Assembly: GCA_004565275.1 (NCBI GenBank)
Contig: SDOX01000016.1
Coordinates: forward strand, 425,989-489,988
From: Nannochloropsis salina CCMP1776
Taxonomy: Eukaryota; Sar; Eustigmatophyceae; Eustigmatales; Monodopsidaceae
Direction of reading: 5' to 3'
Length of the DNA: 64,000 nucleotides
Shown: in pieces, positions 31,581 through 41,587 of the stretch
How positions within the stretch are numbered: position 1 is the stretch's first letter
Layout of the letters: each line of letters begins with the position of its first letter
Position numbers and translations under genes: made by a program
The notes under the pieces: model-generated
Told to the model about the DNA's origin: nothing
Seen by the model: only the letters and a program-made list of their open reading frames with translations
The model's database searches: none

Positions 31581-34500
31581 TCAGTCGCTATCTTTCTTAT
31601 GCTTCTTCTGCTTCCTGTCCTTCTTTTTTGGTGACACCACCGGAGACGTGCCTTTTTTAAACTCCACCGCGGAAATTACGTTGTGCTCAACAGACGGCGA
31701 CTTCGTCTGTGCATGGACTGCGATTGTGTCTTTCTTCTTCTTCTTTTTCTCCCTGTCCCTAGAACGCTCTTGAGCGGGGTCGATCGGTAACAGAGCCGGG
31801 GGCTCCCCTCTTTCCTCCTCCAAACGTTTCCGCTTTTTTTCCGCGTGGCTGCCGTTCAGCGCCGCCGTCCCTTTGCTTTTCGTTGATTCGACACTGGCCT
31901 GGTCTTTCTTCGGTGCCTTCGACGGACCGTGAGTCATACCCTTCCCTGATACGGCCGAAACCCCGGCCCCCTCCTGCTGCCCACCAATCTCTTTCATACT
32001 GGCTCCAATCTTGCGGACTATCTTGTTGAATAGGGCAAGTATCTGATCACCCTCTATCCCTAGCTCTCGCGCGAGCTGGTCCACCGTCCGATGCCTAAGC
32101 CCCAGCCCCACCAAAATAGCCTCCATGAGCCGGGACAGGTGCAGGCTCGCTGGCAACATCCGCAAGAAATAGACCCGCGCCAGCGTCGGGAGCAGGTCTG
32201 TGATCAAGTGGTAGTCGGCCAAGTTGCGAGCGTACAGGTGGAGGCGCTCCAGGTCGCGAGGAATCAGGAGATATCCCAGTTGCTTGGCTGTGATGGGCGG
32301 TCCAGGCGGCGCAAGACCTTCGCGCACGTTGTTCAAGATGGCCAAGTCCAAGGCCGTGCCCAATTGCTCCCGGAACTCGAACGAAAGGAGGCTCACGAGA
32401 CGCCGCAGTGCATCCTCCGCGAAAGCCGCCAGCCAGTCTCCGGCGACGGCTTTCCCTTCCAGGCCCTCGGTGCTGAGAGCGCGCAGCATGATGGCCGTGT
32501 GCTCGCCCGTCAGGTCGTTGGCTGTCTGCCGGAGGTAGACAAGCCGCATCCCCGCTCGCGCCCAAAAGTTAAGGAGACTTTCCGTGAGACCGAAGGAGGA
32601 GCCCACCCAGTGCAGGCGCTCTCTCCCTTTAAGCTTGTCCAACGGCATCAAAAGAGGAGGAAGCTCCTGGCGGGGACGCAAGCGCTCGTCACGGAGCTGG
32701 CTTTTCTTCGACTTCACCTCCCCTTCTTCGGCTTCGTCCTCCCCTTCACTCCCCTCCCTCGGCGCCCCGTCGCTTACTTCCACTGCCACAGCTGGGGCGG
32801 GGCTCATTTTCCCGGCGTAGTGCTCCAGGAGCAAGGTCAAGGCCCGGGTCCCGTAGCCCAGGCGCTGGGCATCGGGGTGGGTGGCTATCCGAACAACGCG
32901 GGCGCCAGAGAGTTTGGCAAAGTCTGCATCCTGGAACTGCTGAGACATGGTCCACGGGATCAGATCCCCCGAGGCCCGGTGCCCACGCGCCAAGGAGGCT
33001 TGCACTGAGGCCTGGGAGATGCGGCCTTCCAGGGCCACCTGGATGACGCAGAGCACGTCGGGCAGAGCATCTGGGGAGGACGACGAACCCGGGGGCCCTA
33101 ACAGGACAAAGAGACGGTGGGCAGGAGCGTCGCTCAAGAGCTGGAGGTCGTTCGGCTGGTTCTTGTAGTGTGCGGCCGTGTAGAGGGCCATGACGCGCTG
33201 TAGGAAAGCTTCCGAGACCTTGTGGTACGAGAAGAGCGCGTCGCGGTCGACTTGGTAGAGCTGGCAGGCGCTGGCGGGGGGCAAGGAGGAGACGATGCGG
33301 TGCTTTGAGATCTGAGCGTCCAGGCACAGGACCGCATAGAGCCAGCGCTCGACCGGGTCACCGGCCGCGTACCGGATTGGCGTTTCCAGCGTCACCTCTT
33401 TGAGCTTGCGCGTGCCAGCCATGGCACGTCCTTGCTGTTCCCGCAGCTGCGCCACGAGTTTAAGGGAGAGAGAGCGGCCGGTGCCCTCGTAGCCCGTCAC
33501 GGTCGAGGAGAGGAACACCAGGTAGGGCCCGAGCAGCCTCTTGACCAGGGGCAAAGGAATGGCGGCCGCCTCGTCCACCGCCACCAGCTCGGCCTGGGAG
33601 AGTTTCTCGTGCTCGTGCGGGGCGATGTACTGGATAACCTGTCGGTGCTGCCGGAAGACGGAGATCCGCACCGTCGCCCTCGCATCCGGGCCTCCCTGCT
33701 GCCCTTGCCTGTGGTGTCCTGCCTGCACCACCTCGAAGTCCAGGTGCTCCTGGTACTTGAGCGCCACCAGGCCCCGCTTCACGAAGTCGAAGACTGTCTC
33801 CAAGTTCTCCGGCGACGGCGCCGTCACGAAAGTGTTGCTGTACCCGAAAGCGACAGCCCCAGCCAAGCAGAGCCCGACGGCCGCAGACTTGCCCCGCCCA
33901 CGCGATGCCGTGAGGCTGACCGTTGTCCTCAGCGCCTTGTCTTGCACTGCTTCCAGGAAAGAGATCACGGCCTTCGCTTGGTCCACCGTCCGAGCCAGGC
34001 TCACTAAGGCTCCTAGCGGCTGCATCTCTGCCACCGACTCCTTCAGGTCACTCAGCGCCGCCTCCGCAGCTCCGAGGGCGCCTTGGTCAACGCCCGGCCC
34101 GGCGACCAGAGCGCGACTCTTCGTTGAGATAGGCAAAACATTTAACTCGTCGTCCAGCACCAAGCAAGTCCGACAGTCTGCCAAGGAGAGGATAAAGCGC
34201 TCGTTGAAACGGGCCAGAACGTCCCCGTGTGCCTCGGTGCGGAAGCGCGCATGCACGTCCATGGCCATCGTGTAGAGCTGGCGGAGGGACGTAACTGATT
34301 GCAGTAGCAGGACAACCAATCCTCCCCCCTCCACAGTCTCAACAGTGCGTGCGAGTAGGTTGGGAGTCAAGGCCTCGAAGTCTTGCAACACGCACATGCC
34401 AAAGCTTTGGCCTAGAATCCGGTGCGTCTCCTTATAGTAGCACCAGCGGATGTTAGTCGACGAAATGAACAGGTCAAAAGGGTCGTCCTTGTCCGGGTCG

Positions 34501-34754
34501 TGCAAGCCTCGCTGCACATTCCTTTTTATTTGTCGCATGCGCTTTTTCCGGTGAGTGGAAAAACCTAACTCTTTCTTGTAGCACCACAGCACTGAAGGCC
34601 GGGCTTTTACCTGGGTACGGCTCAAGATATAATGCAGATTTACCACCTGATCCTTCCCGTGATCCCCTACGAGCACCAAGAGTGAGCGATGGCGGGATTG
34701 AACACCATTTTCAATCAAAGTTCGCACTCGGTCGTCCACCTTTTTCCGCACCAT
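31581..34754 (-). CDS. NAT10: RNA cytidine acetyltransferase NAT10/KRE33
   Basis: This nucleolar enzyme makes N4-acetylcytidine in 18S rRNA and in Ser/Leu tRNAs and supports small-subunit assembly. It is one intronless frame of 1057 residues from the ATG at 34754. The start VDDRVRTLIENGVQSRHRS and RSLLVLVGDHGKDQVVNLHY is the family signature. A TmcA-like helicase part has Walker A in SRGRGKSAAVG (about 285-295) and a DEAAAIPLPLV Walker B. The GNAT acetyltransferase loop is RIATHPDAQRLGYGTRAL (about 620-640), and WVGSSFGLTESLLNFW is also highly conserved. The last 130 residues are Lys-rich and low complexity, ending KKKDRKQKKHKKDSD, a nucleolar-type signal. The AGTRAP-like gene ends 155 bp away in convergent orientation. 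Confidence 0.98.
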   Translation of the reverse strand: MVRKKVDDRVRTLIENGVQSRHRSLLVLVGDHGKDQVVNLHYILSRTQVKARPSVLWCYKKELGFSTHRKKRMRQIKRNVQRGLHDPDKDDPFDLFISSTNIRWCYYKETHRILGQSFGMCVLQDFEALTPNLLARTVETVEGGGLVVLLLQSVTSLRQLYTMAMDVHARFRTEAHGDVLARFNERFILSLADCRTCLVLDDELNVLPISTKSRALVAGPGVDQGALGAAEAALSDLKESVAEMQPLGALVSLARTVDQAKAVISFLEAVQDKALRTTVSLTASRGRGKSAAVGLCLAGAVAFGYSNTFVTAPSPENLETVFDFVKRGLVALKYQEHLDFEVVQAGHHRQGQQGGPDARATVRISVFRQHRQVIQYIAPHEHEKLSQAELVAVDEAAAIPLPLVKRLLGPYLVFLSSTVTGYEGTGRSLSLKLVAQLREQQGRAMAGTRKLKEVTLETPIRYAAGDPVERWLYAVLCLDAQISKHRIVSSLPPASACQLYQVDRDALFSYHKVSEAFLQRVMALYTAAHYKNQPNDLQLLSDAPAHRLFVLLGPPGSSSSPDALPDVLCVIQVALEGRISQASVQASLARGHRASGDLIPWTMSQQFQDADFAKLSGARVVRIATHPDAQRLGYGTRALTLLLEHYAGKMSPAPAVAVEVSDGAPREGSEGEDEAEEGEVKSKKSQLRDERLRPRQELPPLLMPLDKLKGRERLHWVGSSFGLTESLLNFWARAGMRLVYLRQTANDLTGEHTAIMLRALSTEGLEGKAVAGDWLAAFAEDALRRLVSLLSFEFREQLGTALDLAILNNVREGLAPPGPPITAKQLGYLLIPRDLERLHLYARNLADYHLITDLLPTLARVYFLRMLPASLHLSRLMEAILVGLGLRHRTVDQLARELGIEGDQILALFNKIVRKIGASMKEIGGQQEGAGVSAVSGKGMTHGPSKAPKKDQASVESTKSKGTAALNGSHAEKKRKRLEEERGEPPALLPIDPAQERSRDREKKKKKKDTIAVHAQTKSPSVEHNVISAVEFKKGTSPVVSPKKKDRKQKKHKKDSD

Positions 34755-36324
34755 CCTATCACTTGAGACCCGTTTTCCTGTTGTTCAGTGAGTGTAAGTT
34801 CTTGAGGCGTTGATTTGATGGAGAGACGGAATCAAAGTATACCAATCGTAGGGAAAGCGGCATGTGATTTTCAGGGCGATGCAGATATTTCAAATTGTGC
34901 ACTCGGTGATATATTTCCCCATATGTCAGGGCAGCTAGGGCTGGGGCTGTGGGGGGTTGAATGGCAGGGCAGCGTGCTGCGGCTATAACCTCCCGGCAGT
35001 CGGCGGATTTGTAGTAAGGTGGATAAAGTCCAGGTCGTGATCTTATCGCACAATTTAAAGCGACTGTCGACATCAATCAAGTCCAGACTATCTTCGATCT
35101 GTTATTGCATATTGACATTTGAAATTTGTTGTCATGCAGTTGATTGAATTCCAGTCCCTACCTCCCTGCTCAATTTTCCCTTACACAGCAAGTTATCATA
35201 TTATGAAGGGCGGTCTGGTCAGCCTCTGTGAGCTATTAGACTCGCGATAAAATTCCAAACGCCGAGAGGCTTGAACTCGTACATTCAAATCAGAGCCGGA
35301 ATGGGTGAAGGGGTAATTGCGAGGGCTTCTCGAAATCGCTGTATATCGAAAAGTCGCTTTGACTTCTCCATTTAGGAGCATGTCATCATTTCTCTTGCAC
35401 CGAGTGTTCGACTCAAAAGTGAATGGAATAATCGAGGCTTCTGATTTAAAGTTATATCCAACTTTCTTCAAAAAGCGCAGCAGGGCTGGATAGGGGCTTG
35501 GCAGCGGGCCAGAGCGGAAGCACCGTGCCGTGATGGATCTATTGGTCAAATCCATCACGAATGTAATGAAGCTGCTCCTCACAGGCACCATACAACGCTG
35601 GAGATAGTAGCAGTAGTAAACTGAGATCTTGGACGCGGATGCCGACCTGCTCGCGTCCCGGGGGGAGTGAGAGCAAAGCCCGCTCAATTCGTGCCAGGAG
35701 TCTCTGGGTGCTTGCTTCGCGCCAAGGGCGAGACCGTGCTTCCTGCCTCCCCGGAAGTGCTTTTCCCCCTTGTCGCCCATGTCCTCAGTCCAAGCAACTC
35801 GTTAGAGCTGCTGTCTGGTGGGTGTCTGCATCTTACATCGTCGTCCTCGAATTCGGCGTTTGTTTGGGATCAGGGATCACATGTACGGTATCCGCCATCG
35901 TGCCCGACTTCCTGAGGAGCGAGGATAAAGATGCCCGGCAAACAACGGTATATGAGGTGGTTATATTGGCCCAGCTTGGGGGGGATTTTTTCCCGTCAGC
36001 TTCCCTTGCTCGGGTCCTGCCAGAACTCCTGGGCCCTATTTTGCGGCGGCAGCAGCCAGCACGCAGGAGGGCACCGGCGATTCCAAGGCAGAGGCGGACC
36101 GTTGTGTGCGGGATGACACCGTTTCCTCCGTTCTCCTTCTTGGCCGGCATCACGCTACCCTCTTCTAACCCCAACAAGTCTTGGTCGGATTGAGTCTTGT
36201 TCAATCAAGACAAGACAGTAAAGGCATAAAAGAAATTAAAAGAAAACTAATCTTTCTCGCCTCGATTCGATTATGAAGGCGACAATAACATGTCTGGGAT
36301 TTCCTTTGGTCCTGCACAAAAGAC
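34755..36324. other. Long stretch with no recognised gene
   Basis: This 1.6 kb lies between NAT10 and the next minus-strand gene. The largest frame is ATG-started on the minus strand (35196-35780, 194 codons), with no domain, signal or membrane feature. Other frames overlap it on both strands (35639-36193 plus; 35833-36204 minus, TTG-started). A perfect 8-bp inverted repeat lies at 35530-35558. I cannot tell whether a divergent gene sits here. Confidence 0.4.
35530..35558. repeat. Perfect 8-bp inverted repeat (hairpin)
   Basis: The arm gtgatgga (35530-35537) is matched by tccatcac (35551-35558) with a 13-base loop. It lies in the gene-poor stretch upstream of NAT10. It does not fit a tRNA arm, and no function is evident. 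Confidence 0.7.
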
Positions 36325-37950
36325 TTATATTACAATTTCCTCTTCCTCACTTCCAGCCGGAGGCTTTTCTGATGTCTGGACTGGCCCGGGAGATCGCAAA
36401 CCCTCCCACTCCCTACTGGCTTCACCCAGCGCCTCGTCAAGCTCGTGCAACTCCGCGTCCACGCCCCCCCCCGCTCTCATTGGCGCCGGCCCCTCCCCCG
36501 CCACGGCGGCGCCAGTGCGGCTATTCCCCCCAGTGCCTGAGGAAGAGGATGTGCTGTCGAGGCTGGGGAGCCTGTCGCGGGCGTCCGCGGCCGGTTCGCG
36601 CAAATTCAGGTCCAGCATGTGCTTTAGCCGCTCCGAGAGAGGGGCGAGGCGTCGTTCCTCCCTGCTGAGCCCGTCGTCCTCTCCCGACGCCATGTCCGCG
36701 ACGGCCGACCCGGCCAAGACCTCGCCTTTCCGCGCCGGCGGCGACGAGAGCGGTCCTGGGCCCTCAGGGGCCGGGCTCTCGTCCGAATCCGGTGGCTTCG
36801 CGCCGGTCGGGGAGGCGGTGCGAGCGAGCAAGTCCTGAACGTCGGGACGGCTGAGGAAAGACTGCAGCCGGCCTACCGCCTCGCCTGTCCTCGCTATGCT
36901 TTCCTCCGAGGAGACGGACCCAAATCGCTCTGTCGCTTGTTTGTATAGATCGCACACGCTCCGCACCTGCGCCAGAGTCCAGTGCCCTCCCTCCTCCGCG
37001 GCCTCTTCCCGGCGCTGCGCCTCCTGTAGATAGGCCTGTGCGCGCGCCACGTGGTTAAGAGCGGCCTGGCTGGTCCGGGATCCCACCACGCCTCGCGCCC
37101 TCAGCGCCTCCTGAATCGCCTCGACGCACTCCTGGGCCCTGGGCATGGCCAGGAGCCACCGGTCGCCGTCTCGGAACTCCACCGAAATCGAGCACCCCTG
37201 CTTGTACCTCAGCTTGCCGATGTGCGCCTGGGGGCGGGCTTTCACCACCACCACAGAGCCCAGCTTGGCCTCGTGTGCCTTGACGTTCAGGACCCAGGCC
37301 TCCGTCACTACCAAATAACGGGGCAGCATGTCCCCTCCCTGCTGGGGCACCGAGCCGGGAAAGAGCCGGTCTCCGAGGTGCCTCACGTCCAGAACATGGT
37401 TGGGCTCATACCCTCTCGTCTCAGGATCCTCGTCGTGGGCACCTCCGAAGCCCTGCACTGCTTCAGCCGCCGCCAAGACTAAGTCCGCCAGCCCGACCTT
37501 GGGCGTCCACGCCCTCAACGCAGCCAGAAGCAGGGTTCGGCCGTCCTCTCCCACGTATGCCGCCGGTAAAAGGTCAATCCCTTGTATGACATTGATGATG
37601 GGAGGGACGAAGGGGTATGCCGTGGCCCCCGAGACCCCTGTGCCCTCGCCTGTTGCCGGCCGGGAGGAGGCGTCCACCTCGAGGAGAACGCCGCCCGTCT
37701 CCCCCAAGTCCAAGGGCTCGTCCTCGTCCGGTCCATGGTCGTCTGCTTGCTCGTCCCGACAATTGAGCATGACGGTGCACTTGCAGACCCCCTTGTCATT
37801 GTCGAGCGTCTTGGAGAGGACCGTGACCCGACATGTCCGTGTGCTTGTTCCGCGCCTGAGCTTCTCCTCGAGTGAGGCCAGCTCTCTGGGCATGCGGGAG
37901 GACCAAATCGAGGTTGGCGACACTGGCGCTGGATCTGAGCTGTCCATCAT
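36325..37950 (-). CDS. Uncharacterised protein with E2/UEV-like and PH-like parts
   Basis: This is a 541-residue intronless protein. The frame opens at a GTG; the first ATG is at 37950. Residues about 20-170 look like a ubiquitin-conjugating (E2) fold. YPFVPPIINVI matches the E2 YPF.PP turn, and GRTLLLAALRAWTPKVGLADLVLAAAEAV sits where E2 enzymes have the Cys loop and WSP....V motif. The catalytic Cys is replaced (GRTLLLAAL), so it would be an inactive variant. Residues about 212-286 (RYLVVTEAWVLNVKAHEAKL to FRDGDRWLLAMPRAQECVEAI) resemble a PH domain ending in its helix. The rest is Ser/Pro/Ala-rich and probably disordered, ending EEEEIVI. I do not know this architecture. Cytosolic membrane or ubiquitin reading is a guess. 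Confidence 0.6.
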   Translation of the reverse strand: MMDSSDPAPVSPTSIWSSRMPRELASLEEKLRRGTSTRTCRVTVLSKTLDNDKGVCKCTVMLNCRDEQADDHGPDEDEPLDLGETGGVLLEVDASSRPATGEGTGVSGATAYPFVPPIINVIQGIDLLPAAYVGEDGRTLLLAALRAWTPKVGLADLVLAAAEAVQGFGGAHDEDPETRGYEPNHVLDVRHLGDRLFPGSVPQQGGDMLPRYLVVTEAWVLNVKAHEAKLGSVVVVKARPQAHIGKLRYKQGCSISVEFRDGDRWLLAMPRAQECVEAIQEALRARGVVGSRTSQAALNHVARAQAYLQEAQRREEAAEEGGHWTLAQVRSVCDLYKQATERFGSVSSEESIARTGEAVGRLQSFLSRPDVQDLLARTASPTGAKPPDSDESPAPEGPGPLSSPPARKGEVLAGSAVADMASGEDDGLSREERRLAPLSERLKHMLDLNLREPAADARDRLPSLDSTSSSSGTGGNSRTGAAVAGEGPAPMRAGGGVDAELHELDEALGEASREWEGLRSPGPVQTSEKPPAGSEEEEIVI

Positions 37951-38181
37951 GGAATCTCTGGTGTATTTGCGTGTGAAAATTGCGACGGTAAAGAGTGGCG
38001 TCCCTCTAAGCAGGTAGGGAAGTGTGTTGCAGCAAGCGGGCCGCTCGCCCACCCTGACCTCCCCCGCCCGTCATCTCAGGGGGTGGGGCTTGCTGCCCAG
38101 CTTCCCTGCATGCTTGGCCTTAGCTGCAATTATGTCACACTTCATGCGTAAATATTCACAGGGAATAGTCGTCCAAAAATC
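37951..38181. promoter_or_regulatory. Short bidirectional promoter region
   Basis: Only 231 bp separate the start of the E2-like/PH-like gene (minus) from the start of YL1 (plus), so the two genes must share or abut promoters. I see no clear TATA motif. Confidence 0.5.
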
Positions 38182-39557
38182 ATGGGACGGAACACGCGAG
38201 CAGCTGCAGCGGCGAAGATGGAAATGGAAGAGGGTGAGGGAAAGGAAGGGGAGGAACTGAAAGAGGAAGAGGAACATGAAGATGACGATGCAGAAGAGGA
38301 AGAGGACGAGGATGAGGAGGATGAGGAGGATGACGAGTATGAGGAGGATGACGAGGATGACGAGGATGACGAGGACGATGAAGAGGACAATGAGGTGCTT
38401 TTGCAGGACAGCCTGGCCTTTGGGCGTGAGAAACGCGTCACAATGGGGAAGCGGATGGGGAATATGGTTGGTGAGGAGCTGGACAAGGACGAGACTTTTT
38501 GGGAAGACAGCAAATGGAAGGTGGACGACGCCGAGTCTGAGTACTCGAATGCGTCGGAGTCGGGCGACGAGGTTGACTCGGACTTCTCTGTGAGCGGGGA
38601 CGAGGACGAGGGGGAGGACGACAGGGAGCAGGGGGAGGAGGCCGAGAGGGCCGTGGCGGCAAGGGAGAAACGCCAACAGCAGCAGGAGGCCAATGCCAGG
38701 TCAAAGTACCGTGAGCCGAAGCGGAAACTTCGTCCTGTGAAGGACTCTACCTTCGGACTCGCGCCACGTCCGGAGATGAGCGCGGAGGAGGTGGCGAGAA
38801 TGAAGGAGAGGCGGACGGCCGCGCGACTGCGCCGGGAAGCAGCTTTGATGGCGCCAGTGGATAGAGCCAAGCGAGCCACCACCCAGGAGAAGACGGTGGC
38901 CACACAGGAGGCACTGGCGCGGAAAGGGCAAGAGGAGGCGAAGAGGACGACGGCGCGGGCGCCCCGGGCCACCAAGTGCATCTTCTCACAGGAAGAGCTC
39001 TTACGAGAGGCCTGCCAGACCGAGCAGGAGAATGCGCGGTGGCTGCTGGGTCGAAGGCGTCTTCAGAACGAAACGGATGCGACCTCCCATGCGCCGAAAC
39101 GACAGGTGAAGCTGAAGGCCCGCTTCGTCTCCCGGAGGGGGGGCTATCGGGTCGTGAATTTCCCAGAAGTGGACCTCATGCCCGGGATTCTGAGGGGTGA
39201 AGGGGCAGGGAGCCGGGTCGGGGGCGAGGCGGGCCGGGAGAGGGTGTGGGGCGCTCCCCAGGCCGAGAAAGGGGGGGGGGGAGACGATGCGTCGTCACGG
39301 GTCTTCCTGCCAGGTACCTGGACCCCCTCACTCGTCAGCCGTACGCGAACCGGCAGGCGTTTAAGATCCTGCGGGGAGACCCGAGGTACTTGCCGGAGGG
39401 GAGCGGAGAGGAGGAGAGGGGCGGAGTCTCGGAGGGGGGCAGGGAGGGCGACAGCGGGAGTGTGGGTGTTTCAGGGGGGGAAGGAGAGGGAAGGCTGCTT
39501 GGCTTGGAACGGGCGTGGTCGCGATCATCCTCCATCACCGATGGGTCGTTTAGGTAG
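38182..39557 (+). CDS. VPS72: YL1/VPS72, histone H2A.Z-binding subunit of SWR1-type remodellers
   Basis: YL1 (Swc2) hands H2A.Z-H2B dimers to the SWR1/SRCAP complex. Two exons, 38182-39196 and 39262-39557, give 436 residues. The head (about 30-75) is an almost pure Asp/Glu run, followed by GDEVDSDFSVSGDEDEGEDD and a basic EPKRKLRPVK, as in the histone-binding part of YL1. The C-terminal YL1_C domain, CVVTGLPARYLDPLTRQPY followed by ANRQAFKIL, is in another frame of the genomic sequence. It joins the first exon through a 65-nt GT-AG intron (donor GTGAAG, acceptor CTCCCCAG) at the right phase. The second exon begins with an 11-G run (39271-39281), so the frame there is easily misread. Confidence 0.92.
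38266..38395. repeat. Low-complexity GA-rich tract encoding an acidic run
   Basis: The tract is made of repeated gatgaggaggat-like units and encodes a nearly uninterrupted Asp/Glu stretch in YL1. It is likely to vary in length. Confidence 0.85.
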
Positions 39558-40322
39558 ACGACGATCCATGTACAAAAGACAAGAAGTAAACAGTGTGCAG
39601 AGCCAACTTTGCCGAGCAGTCTTCTTTCACGCTAGTCGGACGCTACCTTCCTACCCTGCTCTTACTCGTGCACTGACATTCCTGATCTACTCGCGGGGTA
39701 TAAATGACCATTTCCACTCCTCATTCTCCTTGGCCGCCAGAATGGGGAAACAGAGTCGCGTGCTCGGACCTGGATATGGGCCACACGGAGCTTCGGACTC
39801 CTCTGAAGGGACGAGCGGTCGCGCATGCGTACATTGCTTGGTGAGGAACTGCACGTCCGTATCGATCGATAAGCCAGCACACAAAAAGTTTTGGCATATC
39901 CGATGCGCTGGACATGGCGGAAGGGGCACAGCCTGGCATGAGGAAATCTATTGTTGGAGACGAAGAAGGCTGTGGTGGTTGAAGGGGCCACATCAGGCGC
40001 TCGGCCCTGGAACAATATCCCGTCGCCGGATGGAAATAAAAAGGCATCGTTCATTTTGTGCTCCTGTTGAGAGCTGGCGCACTGAATAAGGGTTTCTCAA
40101 ATCGTGTTTGGGTGCTCAGTTGCCGGGGACAAAGGTCATAAATTACCATAAGGCCTTCCCCAAGGACGCGAATCGTTGCGCTTGATGATATCACTACGAT
40201 ATGGCCTCACATTTTTCCGCTTCATGCGCGCACATTTCAGACAAATTTACGTGCGTGAAATGGTCAGGTCCTACTGGCTACGCGGCTAGTACTTTGCTCG
40301 GGAAAAGGACCCCGCATTCAGC
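39558..40322. other. Intergenic, no gene recognised
   Basis: This lies between YL1 and the cytochrome b5 gene on the same strand. The open YL1-frame read-through and the antisense frames here carry no known features. Confidence 0.45.
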
Positions 40323-41169
40323 ATGGCAACAGGCACCCCGAGCAACAAGACTGCCCTACGCAAGGGTTTTGGTCTCATGGTGTGTAAAGTAGTAGTGCGG
40401 TAGGTACATGGTGCTGGCTTCGTACTGATGCGCGTATTTCCTTTGCGACAACTACAGGATTGGGTAAAGCTGACAACATCCACCCGGGACTTGTCCGGGG
40501 TGCTGCGCATGGGCGGCCTGAGGGGATACCGGATGGAAGAAGTCGCCCGGCACCGCACGTCAAACGATGCCTGGGCCGTGTTTGCGGGTAAAGTCTACAA
40601 TCTGACTCCCTATCTGCCGTACCATCCCGGAGGGGCCAATATAATCGTTAAGGCGGCAGGCACGGACTGCACTGCACTCTTCAATAAGCATCATCCGTGG
40701 GTGAACCTGGAGGGATTGGCAGGGGTACGTGCGGAAGAGGGAATGGAGGGTCGGCCGATTGGTTGAATTATTGTGAACATCTCTTATCTCCTGATGCACC
40801 TGTTTGGTCCCTGTAACATTTCTGTAACATTTTCTTAACGTCTCGCTTCTGCCTCTCGCTTTCCTGCAGAAACTGGTCGTCGGGTACCTAATAGAGGAAG
40901 AAGGCGCGACTCCGAAGGACACAGGGTCAGCTCAGGAAGAGACGCCACAGGCAGGTCTTGACGGTAGTGCTACGTCCGGACCGGTGGCGGAGAGGGCGGG
41001 AGAAGACGGTGACTCTTTGGTAACCGATGCTGTGGGGCAGTCGCCTGTGGACGCGTGTGTGGGACCACTAGCACCTCCGCCGAGACGCTTCAGCATTACG
41101 GCAGCATTCGGCACAGAGGAAGACTTGGCAGCAAGTATAGAGGAGAACGGGGCAGTAAGAAAGGGGTGA
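40323..41169 (+). CDS. Cytochrome b5-domain protein (NCB5OR-like heme domain, stand-alone)
   Basis: This is a heme-binding electron carrier domain. Three exons, 40323-40379, 40458-40724 and 40870-41169, give 207 residues. Splicing restores KGFGLM|DWVKLTTSTRDLSG, close to the segment preceding the b5 domain of NCB5OR (CYB5R4). The b5 fold has YRMEEVARHRTSNDAW, VFAGKVYNLTPYLPYHPGG with the first heme His, and ALFNKHHPWVN with the second, then KLVVGYLIEE. NCB5OR continues into CS and reductase domains; here the protein ends after a 90-residue acidic, disordered tail. No membrane helix is present, so it should be soluble. The reductase partner is unknown. Confidence 0.87.
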
Positions 41170-41587
41170 CTCTGACGATACGGCGGAGAAGAGGAGAATC
41201 CTGTGTAGACCTGAAAGTATTCACAACTGTACATCGAAATGGCCCTAGGATGCAAGAAAGGAGAGCATTGCCGGAAACTTAGGCTTTGTGAGGTGAAAGG
41301 CAAGGATAATTCGCGGGCACATGCTTGTGAGAACTACGCATGCGCATGACAAGCGACCTGAAAGAGCGAAAGCTTTCGCGGCTGCCTGGTTATTGCGTTC
41401 GGGTCTCCCGCCCGATCCTTTCGGTGTGCGTTTTGCACCGGACGCATGCATGCAAATAAAGAAAAGAGTGGCCCAATGCGGTCTTGGGAAAAACTTCCGA
41501 CACTCGGATAGACGCTGGGCTCCTAATTATTTGACGTAGTTTTGCTCGCTTATCCCCCTTATTCACTGTCGTTTCGTAAATCTTTGC
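41170..41587. other. Convergent 3' intergenic region
   Basis: This lies between the ends of the cytochrome b5 and arsenite methyltransferase genes. No gene was seen. Confidence 0.5.

Noticed and set aside
32091-33008. 305-codon plus-strand open frame
   Set aside because: It lies antisense to NAT10, has no domain, and is the kind of shadow frame expected opposite GC-rich coding sequence.
35530-35558. Hairpin considered as a tRNA arm or terminator
   Set aside because: The arm is too long and the rest of a cloverleaf is missing; bacterial-type terminators are not expected in nuclear DNA.
37951-38052. 34-residue N-terminal extension of the E2-like/PH-like protein
   Set aside because: The frame opens at a GTG there; no ATG precedes 37950, and the extension would fill the short shared promoter with YL1.
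39197-40089. Continuation of the YL1 first frame to 40089 as a 635-residue protein
   Set aside because: The conserved YL1_C domain is in another frame reached by a good GT-AG intron; the read-through part has no family features.
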